Assembly (NCBI GenBank): GCA_023138875.1
Contig: JAGLOO010000025.1
Span: 1-64,000, forward strand
Source: Bacteroidales bacterium
GTDB taxonomy: Bacteria > Bacteroidota > Bacteroidia > Bacteroidales > GCA-2748055
Length of the DNA: 64,000 bases
Direction: 5' to 3'
The translations under genes and the position numbers were made by a program. Of the stretch, positions 48,585-57,731 are shown piece after piece. Within the stretch, counting starts at the first letter, position 1, and each line of letters opens with the position of its first letter. The notes beneath the pieces were generated by a model that worked only from the letters and a program-made list of their open reading frames with translations, was not told the DNA's origin and did no database searches.

Positions 48585-51500
48585 ATGAATAAAATACGAA
48601 GCCTGATTGTATTATCTCTGCTACTGACTATTTCTGTCAGTGCACAAGATGACGATTTCCTGAAGAAGCAGCTTCAGTTCTTTGAGCAAATAGAAGGGAG
48701 TTACGAAGGATTTCAAACCAGCGAGTGCAAGAACATTATTTCCTACCACAGTCTGCGAAACGATATTAGTGAGGGCTTGATTACCCGAGCCAACGATGGG
48801 TCAATGGAAATAGAATGGCAGACACAGTCAATCCCAACCTATTTTAAAGCTGATGGGGCCAGGTTTGTGTGGCTTGCAGATATTGATAATAATGGTAAAG
48901 TAAATTTCGATGTTTTTATTGATGGAGAGAAACGGTTCACTTTTCCCTCGGGAACGAAAAAATCCTGGACCTTAACTCATCCGGACGGAGGTATTCTGAA
49001 ATTCCAGTTGTTTAATCTTGACCAGCATGGGGACAGCCAGGGGTATATGACTATGTATGCCCCTAAAAGCTGGTTAAAGGCCGGCAAACCATTAAATATT
49101 AAAATTGCAGGTGAGGCTGCCGGTGAAAATACATGGGTTATTGTTTTTAAAGCGGATGATATTATTGATTTTCTGGAGAAATCAATTGAATTTCAGGTTT
49201 GGCTGGATGTTTCAATTCGAGAGGTTCAGGGGCAAAATGAAGTTGTTGTTACTGCCCCGGCCAACCAGACCGGTAAAAAATTATCTTACGTTTCGGGAAA
49301 ACAGAAAGGCAGTATTTTACTTGAGAAAGAAGGTGACGTTTCCACAGCACAGTTCAACCTGGAAGGGAATATTAAAAACAAGAGATTTATAATAAGCGTT
49401 GACAACAGCGAGTTGTTATATCTCGATAATTTTAAGAAAGATACCATTTTAAGAAAGCTACTACCCAAAGCAGTAATAATAAATGAACTTGCAGTCAGCA
49501 ACGGGCTGTTCAAAGCAAAAAGCCGCAGGCTGTATAAACCGAAAACTGTAAAAAGTCTCCTGGCTTTGAACGGTTCAAAGCTTAGCAAGGGGAAAATATA
49601 CCTGATGAATTCCAGCCATCAGGACATTGCCTGGATGGACAGTCCTGAAAAATGTGTCCTTGAACGCGATACGATGCTGATTACCCCACTAATTGAACAA
49701 GCACAGGCAAACCCCAATTACCGTTTCGATATTGAAGATGCCCTGATGATTAAAGAATACATCGAAAGGCATCCTGATAAGAAAGAGAGTATCAGCCAAT
49801 TTTTTAAAGAAGGAAAGATTTCCTGTGGTTCAGGTTATACACAACCTTATGAAGAGATGTATTCGGGAGAAGCATTAATCAGGCAGTTTTATTTTGGCAA
49901 GAAATGGCTGAAGGATGAATTTAGCTATGATGCGAATACTTATTGGAATGTTGATGTACCTGGAAGGACACTACAGATGCCTCAGATATTAAAAAAATCT
50001 GGTTCAACTTATATGATGATTAGCAGGCATGAGGAGGGCATGTTTAACTGGTTTAGCCCTGATGGGTCTTTCGTTACAACCTATTCTCCGGGTCATTACG
50101 GCAAAGCCTATAAACCACTGCACAAGAATTTTTATGAGGCTGCAGAATATGTTGCTACCAGTTCAATGGAATGGGAAAAGTATTATTCAAAAAATACCAC
50201 GGAGAATGTAATCCCACTTTTGTCAGATTGGGATATGAGCCCAGCCAATGATTATTCTCACATCATTAATCAATGGGAAAGCATTTCTGAATTAACAGAT
50301 GAAAATGGTGTGAAAACGAAAATTGATTTACCACGGTTTAAAATTGTTACTGCACCCGAGTTTTTTGAGTCTTTTGTGGCGGCCTCAGACCCACTGCCTG
50401 CCATCACCGGCGAGAGACCGGCCTTGTGGCTTTACATCCATGGGCCGGGGCATCAAAAAGCACTAAAAGCCAGCCGCGAGGGAGATATATTGCTGACCAT
50501 GGCTGAAAAATTTGCCACCATAGATGCGTTGACGGTTCAGTCATTCAAAAATTATCCGGCAACCCGTTTGCAAAAAGCTTGGGAGGCTAAAATTTATCCC
50601 GACCATGGATGGGGCGGTAAAAACGGCCAGATTACAGATGACCTGTTCAGAAGAAAATTTGAGTTTGCCCGTAATGAAGCGAAACAAATCCTTGAAAATG
50701 CAAGCCGCTCCATATCATCAAAAATTTATACTGACCTAAAAAAAGGAAGTCCGGTAGTAATATTTAACAGCCTGAGTTGGAAGAGGACTGATGTTGTAGA
50801 TTTTCAGGTTAGTTTTAATGAAGGCGAAGCCAGGTCAATTGCTGCAAAGGATGCAAACGGAAATAATATTCCTGTTCAATACCAGATCGATAAACAATAC
50901 CCGGATGGCAGTATTCAGTCGGCAAAGGTTTACCTGATTGCCAAAAACATACCTTCTATTGGTTATCAAACCTATTACATACAAGCTTCAGAAGAAATTG
51001 CGAAATCGAACAAGGGGCCTTCTCTGGAAAATGAGTATTACAAGATTGCATTTGCCGATGGTGGTTTAAATAGTATTTACGATAAAAGTTTGCAGAAAGA
51101 AATAGTTGATGATTCGAAATTTGTTGCCGGCGAGGTGTTTACCATGCAATCGGTTGGTAATGGTGCAGGAGAGTTTGAGATGATACAACAACCCTCAATG
51201 AACGGGTTTGACCAAACAGGAGATCATTCAGGAGATTGGGAAGCAAAGGAATCGGGAGATATTTTTAGTTCCTGGGCAAAACGCAGCAAACTGCCCCATG
51301 CAGTGGTAGAACAAAAAATTATTCTTTACCATACAATAAAAAGAATCGATTTTGAAATTGCATTATTAAACTGGGAAGGCGAACTGTTTCGGGAATTCCG
51401 CATGGCATTGCCTCTGAAAATGCAAAACGGGCAGGTTGCTTACGAGGTTCCGTTTGGTGTGGTTGAAGTGGGGAAGGATGAAATGGAAGGAGCCGCAGGA

Positions 51501-52118
51501 GAACGGTATAACGTTCCTGCCAAAGACCTCCACCCCAGGGGAATAGAAAACTGGATAGGGGCAACGGATAATTCTATTGGTGTCACACTTAGTTCGTCCG
51601 TAGCAGTAGCAGATTATATCGACCCAACCGATGATCCGGTCTCTTATCCAATATTGCAGCCTGTTTTATTGGCTTCGCGTGTTAGTTGTCATGGTGAAGG
51701 AAATAAGTACCTGCAAACAGGGAATCATTTTTTCTCTTTCTCGCTTAGTTCGCATCAACCGGGTTGGGAAAATGGATACCGCTCAGGCAGGCAAGCCAAT
51801 GAGAAACTATTTGTAGTTGTGAATCCTGCAGCATATAAAAGTGCCTCTTTGCCTGAATCACAAAGCTTTTTTGGAATTGAATCCGACAACCTTATAATTT
51901 CTACCGTAAAAAAAGCTGAAGACGATAACAGCATCATTGTTCGTGTTTATGATGTTGAAGGCAAAGACACCGAATCAGTTCTAAAAACTTCCGGTACATT
52001 TAAAACAGCCATGCAAACCAATCTTATTGAGGAACCCAATAAACCTTTGAAGATTAATAAATCAGGGACAATTCTTAACGTTGGGCACCACGAAATTCAG
52101 ACCATAAAACTGAAGTAA
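48585..52118 (+). CDS. GH38-family alpha-mannosidase, secreted
   Basis: The ATG at 48585 starts a clear signal peptide (LIVLSLLLTISVSAQ); a start at 48561 would add eight polar residues. The protein has 1177 residues. An N-terminal beta-rich region of about 330 residues precedes the GH38 catalytic domain. Its metal motif is HQDIAWMD (His345) and the nucleophile is Asp457 in YWNVDVPGRTLQMPQ. The mid and C-terminal beta domains follow (for example VVIFNSLSWKRTDVVDF). It would release alpha-mannose in the periplasm or outside. It follows a sulfatase and precedes a GH76-like protein, consistent with a sulfated alpha-mannan substrate. Confidence 0.9.
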   Translation: MNKIRSLIVLSLLLTISVSAQDDDFLKKQLQFFEQIEGSYEGFQTSECKNIISYHSLRNDISEGLITRANDGSMEIEWQTQSIPTYFKADGARFVWLADIDNNGKVNFDVFIDGEKRFTFPSGTKKSWTLTHPDGGILKFQLFNLDQHGDSQGYMTMYAPKSWLKAGKPLNIKIAGEAAGENTWVIVFKADDIIDFLEKSIEFQVWLDVSIREVQGQNEVVVTAPANQTGKKLSYVSGKQKGSILLEKEGDVSTAQFNLEGNIKNKRFIISVDNSELLYLDNFKKDTILRKLLPKAVIINELAVSNGLFKAKSRRLYKPKTVKSLLALNGSKLSKGKIYLMNSSHQDIAWMDSPEKCVLERDTMLITPLIEQAQANPNYRFDIEDALMIKEYIERHPDKKESISQFFKEGKISCGSGYTQPYEEMYSGEALIRQFYFGKKWLKDEFSYDANTYWNVDVPGRTLQMPQILKKSGSTYMMISRHEEGMFNWFSPDGSFVTTYSPGHYGKAYKPLHKNFYEAAEYVATSSMEWEKYYSKNTTENVIPLLSDWDMSPANDYSHIINQWESISELTDENGVKTKIDLPRFKIVTAPEFFESFVAASDPLPAITGERPALWLYIHGPGHQKALKASREGDILLTMAEKFATIDALTVQSFKNYPATRLQKAWEAKIYPDHGWGGKNGQITDDLFRRKFEFARNEAKQILENASRSISSKIYTDLKKGSPVVIFNSLSWKRTDVVDFQVSFNEGEARSIAAKDANGNNIPVQYQIDKQYPDGSIQSAKVYLIAKNIPSIGYQTYYIQASEEIAKSNKGPSLENEYYKIAFADGGLNSIYDKSLQKEIVDDSKFVAGEVFTMQSVGNGAGEFEMIQQPSMNGFDQTGDHSGDWEAKESGDIFSSWAKRSKLPHAVVEQKIILYHTIKRIDFEIALLNWEGELFREFRMALPLKMQNGQVAYEVPFGVVEVGKDEMEGAAGERYNVPAKDLHPRGIENWIGATDNSIGVTLSSSVAVADYIDPTDDPVSYPILQPVLLASRVSCHGEGNKYLQTGNHFFSFSLSSHQPGWENGYRSGRQANEKLFVVVNPAAYKSASLPESQSFFGIESDNLIISTVKKAEDDNSIIVRVYDVEGKDTESVLKTSGTFKTAMQTNLIEEPNKPLKINKSGTILNVGHHEIQTIKLK

Positions 52119-52141
52119 TATGGGATTATACCGCTCTATTT

Positions 52142-52429
52142 ATGGACTACAGAGATAGAATATTAAACATCCTGCAAGGGTATTTCCCTTATAAGCAAAT
52201 AATTGAAAATTGTGAAGTTGTTGAATGGAACGAAGCAGTAGCTTTACCACTCAAACCCGGTTCGTGCGTCCTGCACCATGGGGCTACAGTTCATTATGGC
52301 AGGGGGAATACAACCAACAATCAGAGAAGGGCAATGATCGTTAATTTAAAGCCTCAAAAAATGATTAACTATGAGAGGGAACACTGATTCGACCATCCAG
52401 GTGAGAATAAAGTACGGAACAATGGTTGA
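52142..52429 (+). pseudogene. PhyH gene fragment (second copy of the 3' end)
   Basis: An 81-residue frame whose second part (from about residue 32) is the PhyH tail: ALPLKPGSCVLHHGATVHYG and [24 protein letters not shown] at 52385-52387 replaces the Gly codon of the other copy; the frame then continues to 52429. Its first 30 residues do not match PhyH, and no iron-binding H-x-D is present. It is a non-functional duplicate lying between GH38 and the GH76-like gene. Confidence 0.7.
52232..52419 (+). repeat. 188-bp direct repeat, copy 2
   Basis: Partner of 46824-47011. The two copies bracket the sulfatase and GH38 genes in the same orientation. Confidence 0.85.
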
Positions 52430-52457
52430 AAGAGAAATGCTCAAAAAGACAAAAAAT

Positions 52458-53849
52458 ATGGAAAGGCGGAAATTCATTAGACTGTTGGGGAGCCTGGCTA
52501 CAATCATGACCAGCACCGGTATACTGTTCGCATGTAAAAATTCAATGGACAGCGATATTGAAGACAAACTGAAAACATGGGCAATAGCTGCATTCAAGCG
52601 CTTCGAAGAGATCTGGAAGTTTAATGATTTCTGGAAAAGAGGCAACACGTTTGATGCTTGTCTAACCTTTGTAGACGCAGCGCAACAACGATGGCCACAT
52701 GATCCGGCGGTTAAGGAAATGCAAATGAAAGTAAATGATATGCTGGAAGAAAATCTTGTCTTCTTTAACAGTTTTGATCCCGGCGATCTTTGGGCTGATG
52801 ATTTTGGTTGGTGGGGGCTCATGGCTCTCAACGCTCGCAAACATTTGCTTAAAAAAAGTGAAACAATACTAGCGGATAAATACCTGAGGCTTTCAACCGA
52901 TTTGTGCTGGGAATATAAAAAGAAAACAGCCTATGACCATACTACAACAGCTATTCCCGTTCCGCACGGCTGCCGAAACGGAGATGCCAACGGGATCAGC
53001 AAAGGGGTTAAGAATACCGTTACCAATGTTTTGTTATTTCTGCTTTCCTCCCGTATATACCGCTTAACCCTGGCTGAAAATATCAAGGATAATGATAAAT
53101 ACCTGGATATGGCATATCGGCAATGGTTGTGGTTCGAACATTGGTTTAAACTTGATAAATATGAATACCTGAAAAAGATATCACCTTCCGGGGCTTTGGT
53201 ACAAGAGCGGCCAATGGCCTTTTTTGAAGGTTCTGGCTACCAGGAGAAAATACATCCTCCCTGGGCTGAAGGCTGGATATGGACAGGTGATCAGGGCATG
53301 CTGGTTGGCGCTCTTACCGATATGTTTTCGGTGAGGAATGAACTGGCAGAATGGATTGCCAGGAACAATATCGATCCCGGCTTTGACCCCGTTGCTTTTG
53401 AGAAAAAAATACGCGCTCTAATAAAGTTGATTGGCAATGGCGTAAAAATAGCATTAATCAGCGATAAAGATGGCATTATCCGTGAAGCACCTTGCTTATC
53501 GAGTTTCGGGCCAAACCACGGAAATGATTATCTGGCCGGTCGTGGTATCATGATGCGCTATCTTGGAGCCAACGAAGAGAAAGCTCTTCTTGGAGTTGAC
53601 CTGAGTGAAAATATTATGGCTACGGCAGATGCGATCTGGCAAACGCGTGATACAGAGAAAAACCAGTTTCAACCTGAATTTACCACTCTTGAAAATGACA
53701 AGCTCTATATTGAGCAGTTCAGAAAGCTTTGGGGGCTAGCGGATAATATCCGCGAGTGGGATATTAAAACGATGAAAGAGCAGAACAAACAGGGTGTTTG
53801 TCAGTCCATAGGATTTGACGCTCTGGGTGCTGCGATTAAGCTACTGTAA
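52458..53849 (+). CDS. GH76-like alpha-mannanase-type lipoprotein
   Basis: The ATG at 52458 ([11 protein letters not shown]) is preferred; it starts a lipoprotein signal with lipobox LFAC. The 463-residue body looks like an (alpha/alpha)6 barrel with a [17 protein letters not shown] motif, then AVPHGCRNG-like and [20 protein letters not shown] segments. WTGDQG and DDxxWW patterns recall GH76 endo-alpha-1,6-mannanases. The usual tandem catalytic Asp pair is not obvious to me, so GH76 is a fold-level guess. Context with GH38, an epimerase and a sugar porter supports a glycosidase role. Confidence 0.6.
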   Translation: MERRKFIRLLGSLATIMTSTGILFACKNSMDSDIEDKLKTWAIAAFKRFEEIWKFNDFWKRGNTFDACLTFVDAAQQRWPHDPAVKEMQMKVNDMLEENLVFFNSFDPGDLWADDFGWWGLMALNARKHLLKKSETILADKYLRLSTDLCWEYKKKTAYDHTTTAIPVPHGCRNGDANGISKGVKNTVTNVLLFLLSSRIYRLTLAENIKDNDKYLDMAYRQWLWFEHWFKLDKYEYLKKISPSGALVQERPMAFFEGSGYQEKIHPPWAEGWIWTGDQGMLVGALTDMFSVRNELAEWIARNNIDPGFDPVAFEKKIRALIKLIGNGVKIALISDKDGIIREAPCLSSFGPNHGNDYLAGRGIMMRYLGANEEKALLGVDLSENIMATADAIWQTRDTEKNQFQPEFTTLENDKLYIEQFRKLWGLADNIREWDIKTMKEQNKQGVCQSIGFDALGAAIKLL

Positions 53850-53879
53850 AATCAAAAAAGAAGATTAATCACTTTAGCG

Positions 53880-55226
53880 ATGAAAAAATCACTTATCCTT
53901 TATGCATTGGTTGCTGCCCTCGGTGGATTCCTGTTTGGTTTTGATACAGCAGTTATTAACGGGGCTTTACCTTTTTTCAGAGATTATTTTCAGCTTGATA
54001 AAGTAATGGAAGGCTGGGCTATGAGTTCGGCAATTTTAGGTTGTATCGTGGGGGCAATTGGCATTGGTAAACCCGGAGATATTTACGGTAGAAGAAACAT
54101 GTTGAAAGTTATGGCTGCACTATTTCTGGTTTCAGCAATTGGGACTGGTACGTCAACCAATATTACTTCTTTCATTATTTTTCGCATTATTGGAGGTCTG
54201 GCCGTGGGAGGTTCTTCGGTATTGTCACCCATGTATATTTCTGAGATAGCTCCTGCAAAATTCAGGGGGCGTCTGGCTATCACTTTTCAATTGGCATTGG
54301 TAATAGGTATTTTATTAGCTTTTGCTACCGACCTGGCATTAATTAATACCGGAGTAAATAACTGGCGTTGGATGTTTATTTCAGAAGCAGGCCCTGCAAT
54401 TCTGTTTTTTGCTTTATTGTTCTTTGTGAGTCGGAGCCCTCGCTGGCTGGTAAAAACCGGAAATTATGATAAAGCCAGGCTTGTAATCGAAAAAGTGAAT
54501 CCGACAACCGATAGCAGTAAGTTGCTTCAGGAAATAAAAGAGTCCATCGACAGTGAAGTGATGGAACACGTTAAATATCTGTTTAAAAAACCATATTTAA
54601 GATTAGTAATTATTGGTATTTTAATTGGAATGTTTAACCAAACTACCGGTATTGCTATTGTAATGATTTATTCCAGCGATATTTTCAGGGCAGCAGGTTT
54701 TGGAACCGAATCAGCGATTTTGCAAACTGTAATCGTAGGTTTTACCAATCTTACATTCACCATTATTGCAATGACACTGATTGACAAAATTGGCAGGAAA
54801 TTATTATTGCTACTTGGTTCTGTGGGAATGACGATTTTCCTGGGCTTATTTTCTTATGTATTTTTCTTCGATATTGGTGGATTTATGCCTCTCATTTTTA
54901 TGATTAGTTTTGTTGCCTGCTTTGCATTCTCGCAGGGGGCAGTTGTTTGGGTGTTGTTTGCCGAAATGTTTCCCAATAATATCAGATCAAGGGGCGTTTC
55001 CATCGGATCGTTCTCACACTGGGTGTTTTATGCCATTTTACTATTCTTTTTCCCGGTTATAAAAAAATCATTCTCCGATAATAGCGGGATAGGATATATT
55101 TTTGCCTTTTTCGCTTTTGCTACATTAATAAGCTACTTTTTTTATAAAAAGTTTATTGTGGAAACAAAAGGTAAAACGCTGGAACAAATTGAGAAAGATT
55201 GGGAAATCGGAGAAAAGAAACATTGA
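53880..55226 (+). CDS. MFS sugar porter (XylE-like)
   Basis: A 448-residue transporter with 12 membrane segments. Sugar-porter signatures: GGFLFGFDTAVINGALPFF, the loop-2 GKPGDIYGRRNML, SRSPRWLVKTGNYDKA, and the tail VETKGKTLEQIE. It would import a monosaccharide, plausibly mannose from the upstream mannosidases, by proton symport. It starts 30 bases after the GH76-like gene and is followed after 32 bases by the epimerase. The frame is intact. Confidence 0.92.
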   Translation: MKKSLILYALVAALGGFLFGFDTAVINGALPFFRDYFQLDKVMEGWAMSSAILGCIVGAIGIGKPGDIYGRRNMLKVMAALFLVSAIGTGTSTNITSFIIFRIIGGLAVGGSSVLSPMYISEIAPAKFRGRLAITFQLALVIGILLAFATDLALINTGVNNWRWMFISEAGPAILFFALLFFVSRSPRWLVKTGNYDKARLVIEKVNPTTDSSKLLQEIKESIDSEVMEHVKYLFKKPYLRLVIIGILIGMFNQTTGIAIVMIYSSDIFRAAGFGTESAILQTVIVGFTNLTFTIIAMTLIDKIGRKLLLLLGSVGMTIFLGLFSYVFFFDIGGFMPLIFMISFVACFAFSQGAVVWVLFAEMFPNNIRSRGVSIGSFSHWVFYAILLFFFPVIKKSFSDNSGIGYIFAFFAFATLISYFFYKKFIVETKGKTLEQIEKDWEIGEKKH

Positions 55227-55258
55227 GATATGATTAATTACCTCACAATTAACTATAC

Positions 55259-56533
55259 ATGATGAATCCATCAGGCAACGAATTGCAATTGTATCAAAAC
55301 AAATTCCACCTGGAACTGACAAATATTCTCGCCTGGTGGCAGGAGCATGCTGTTGAAAAAAGCGGAGATGGATTCTATGGTGCAGCCGACCTGGAAGGAA
55401 AGCCAGTTCCGGATGCCAATAAATCCTGTGTACTCAATGCCCGCATATTATGGACTTTCTCTGCTGCTGCAATAATGCATGACAATGCGGCTTACCGGGA
55501 TATGGCCGCCAGGGCATTCAGAGTTATTTCTGAAAAGTTTACAGATCATGAGTTTGGCGGGTTCTTTATGGAATTAACCCCCGAAAACAATATTGCCAGT
55601 GACATCAAACACACCTATGCACAGGCGTTCGTTGTGTATGCACTGAGTAAATACTATGAAATGGAGCCATCACCTGAACTAATGGATACGATTCAAACCA
55701 ACTTTCACCTGCTGGAGGAAAAAACCAGGGATCAACAACACCCGGGATATATTGAAGCTTTTACAAGGGAGTGGAAGCCTGTTCAGGAAAACCGCATGGC
55801 CGACAACAATGAGCCCAGGTCCATGAATACCCATTTGCATGTCCTGGAAGCTTACACTGCACTTTATAATGTCTGGAAGGATGAACAGGTCAAGGAAAGG
55901 CTTACCGGGCTGCTGAATATTTTTCTCCAAAAGATCATTCGGGATAACGGGCATCTCGGGATATTCTTTGATGAAGATTTCAATGAAACTGAATCCTCAA
56001 AAGGAATCTGTTCTTTCGGTCACGACATCGAAGGTTCATGGTTGCTTTTAGAAGCAGCAGAATTATTGGGTGATCAGAAAATCACTTCAGCGATGAAGAA
56101 TATATCGGTTAAAATGGCCGGCGTGGTGAAGCGGGAAGGAGTCGACAAAGATGGCGGATTGTTCCTCGAATCGGTCAGGTTCGGGAGCCATCTCCGCACA
56201 AACAAGCACTGGTGGCTGCAGGCCGAGAACCTGGTGGGCTTCATGAATGCCTTTGAACTTACCGGGGATGATAAATACTGGGAAACCGTTAAACTTTCCT
56301 GGGATTTTATAGACAGGCATGTCATTGATCATAACAGGGGTGAGTGGTACACAAAAGTGAACAGGCTGGGGATTCCGTTTCTTACTGAGCCCGAAAATGA
56401 TCCTTCGCCCTACTATCGCAACGACTGGAAGATCGATCCGTGGAAATGCCCGTACCATAACGGTCGGGCCATGATGGAGCTGGTCAGGAGAATAGAACGA
56501 ATCCTTACCATCCAAACAATTAAACTGAAATAA
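55259..56533 (+). CDS. AGE-family epimerase (cellobiose/mannobiose 2-epimerase-like)
   Basis: A 424-residue cytoplasmic (alpha/alpha)6 protein with no signal peptide. Family features: GDGFYGAADLEGKPV, KSCVLNARILWTFSAA, NTHLHVLEAYTALY with the catalytic-region His, CSFGHDIEGSWLLLEAAE and EWYTKVNRLG. Members interconvert glucose and mannose units at C2 of free or disaccharide sugars. After a mannose transporter it would feed mannose units into glucose metabolism. Cellobiose 2-epimerase and N-acylglucosamine 2-epimerase cannot be separated by eye. Confidence 0.88.
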   Translation: MMNPSGNELQLYQNKFHLELTNILAWWQEHAVEKSGDGFYGAADLEGKPVPDANKSCVLNARILWTFSAAAIMHDNAAYRDMAARAFRVISEKFTDHEFGGFFMELTPENNIASDIKHTYAQAFVVYALSKYYEMEPSPELMDTIQTNFHLLEEKTRDQQHPGYIEAFTREWKPVQENRMADNNEPRSMNTHLHVLEAYTALYNVWKDEQVKERLTGLLNIFLQKIIRDNGHLGIFFDEDFNETESSKGICSFGHDIEGSWLLLEAAELLGDQKITSAMKNISVKMAGVVKREGVDKDGGLFLESVRFGSHLRTNKHWWLQAENLVGFMNAFELTGDDKYWETVKLSWDFIDRHVIDHNRGEWYTKVNRLGIPFLTEPENDPSPYYRNDWKIDPWKCPYHNGRAMMELVRRIERILTIQTIKLK

Positions 56534-56570
56534 CCATCGAATTATTCTAAAAGGAGAAAACTTAAAACAG

Positions 56571-57590
56571 ATGAACGGACATGAACGAATCAGTGCTGCC
56601 CTGGAGGGTAAGGCAACGGACACCACACCCATAATGCTGCATAACTTCATGATGGCAGCAAAAGAATCCGGTGTAAGCATGGAACAATACAGAAACGACC
56701 CGCAAATAATCAGTAGATCTTTCATGGCATCGGTAGAAAAGTATAAATTCGATGGTATTCTCGTTGACATTGATACGGTCACACTGGCCGGAGCCGTTGG
56801 TGTACCGGTTGACTTTCCTGTCGAGGAGCCTGCCCGGACACATCAGGGAAACCTGCTCAGTCTGGAGGATGTGAGATCGTTAAAACCTGCCAACATAGAA
56901 GGTTATAAATACATTCAGATCTGGCTCGAAGCAGTGCGATTGCTGAAAGAATATTTCAAAGATGAGATCTATATCCGGGGCAACTGTGATCAGGCGCCCT
57001 TCTCGCTGGCAAGCATGATGCGGGGACCCCAGAACTGGATGATGGATTTAATGATAACGGAAGAAAACCTGATCAATGAATTGCTGGATTACTGTACAGA
57101 TGCAACTTCGCAATTCATTACATTAATGGCTCAAACCGGGTGCGATATGGTTTCGAATGGTGATAGTCCGGCTGGCCCGGAGATGATCTCTCCTGATATG
57201 TATGAGCAATATGCCCTTCCTTTCGAAAAGAAAATTGTGGATATTGCTCACCAAGCAGGATTACATTATGCGCTCCATGTTTGTGGAAATACAGATGTCA
57301 TTCTCGACAAAATGCTGAAAACAGGTGCGGATGCATTTGAACTGGATTATAAAACCGATGTACAAAAAGCATTCGATATTTATCATGATAAGGCAACCCT
57401 GATCGGGAATATCGATCCGAGCGGTGTGCTGGCGCTGGGAACAGCAGATATGGTCAGACAAAAGACCCGGGAATTGCTGGAAACCTATAAAACTTCAAAT
57501 CGTTTTATTCTGAATGCAGGCTGTGCAATCCCACCCAATACACCAGACAGGAATCTAACTGCAATGTTAGACGTAGCAAGAGATTTTTAA
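56571..57590 (+). CDS. UroD-superfamily zinc methyltransferase (MtaA/MtbA/O-demethylase type)
   Basis: A 339-residue TIM-barrel protein of the uroporphyrinogen decarboxylase superfamily. It has the zinc-ligand pattern of cobalamin-dependent methyltransferases: His236 and Cys238 in LHVCGNTDVIL and Cys318 in LNAGCAIPPNTP. GNCDQAPFSLASMMRGP and NGDSPAGPEMISPDMY are typical substrate-pocket regions. A true heme-pathway UroD would lack this Cys/His site. It should move a methyl group between a corrinoid protein and a thiol or an O-methyl substrate. It lies 37 bases after the epimerase in the mannan-type operon and far from the corrinoid protein at 8.5 kb, the only one in the window. Confidence 0.85.
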   Translation: MNGHERISAALEGKATDTTPIMLHNFMMAAKESGVSMEQYRNDPQIISRSFMASVEKYKFDGILVDIDTVTLAGAVGVPVDFPVEEPARTHQGNLLSLEDVRSLKPANIEGYKYIQIWLEAVRLLKEYFKDEIYIRGNCDQAPFSLASMMRGPQNWMMDLMITEENLINELLDYCTDATSQFITLMAQTGCDMVSNGDSPAGPEMISPDMYEQYALPFEKKIVDIAHQAGLHYALHVCGNTDVILDKMLKTGADAFELDYKTDVQKAFDIYHDKATLIGNIDPSGVLALGTADMVRQKTRELLETYKTSNRFILNAGCAIPPNTPDRNLTAMLDVARDF

Positions 57591-57731
57591 GAGAAGTTTT
57601 ACTTTGCAGTTGAATATACTATATTTGGCAAGTAACCAGTCATAGTATGAAATAAGGGGTAAACCAGCTAACAATGATACCAAGCTAGTACGCTGTCTTG
57701 AAAGTTTTGTTATAGAATTCGGCAATTTGTT

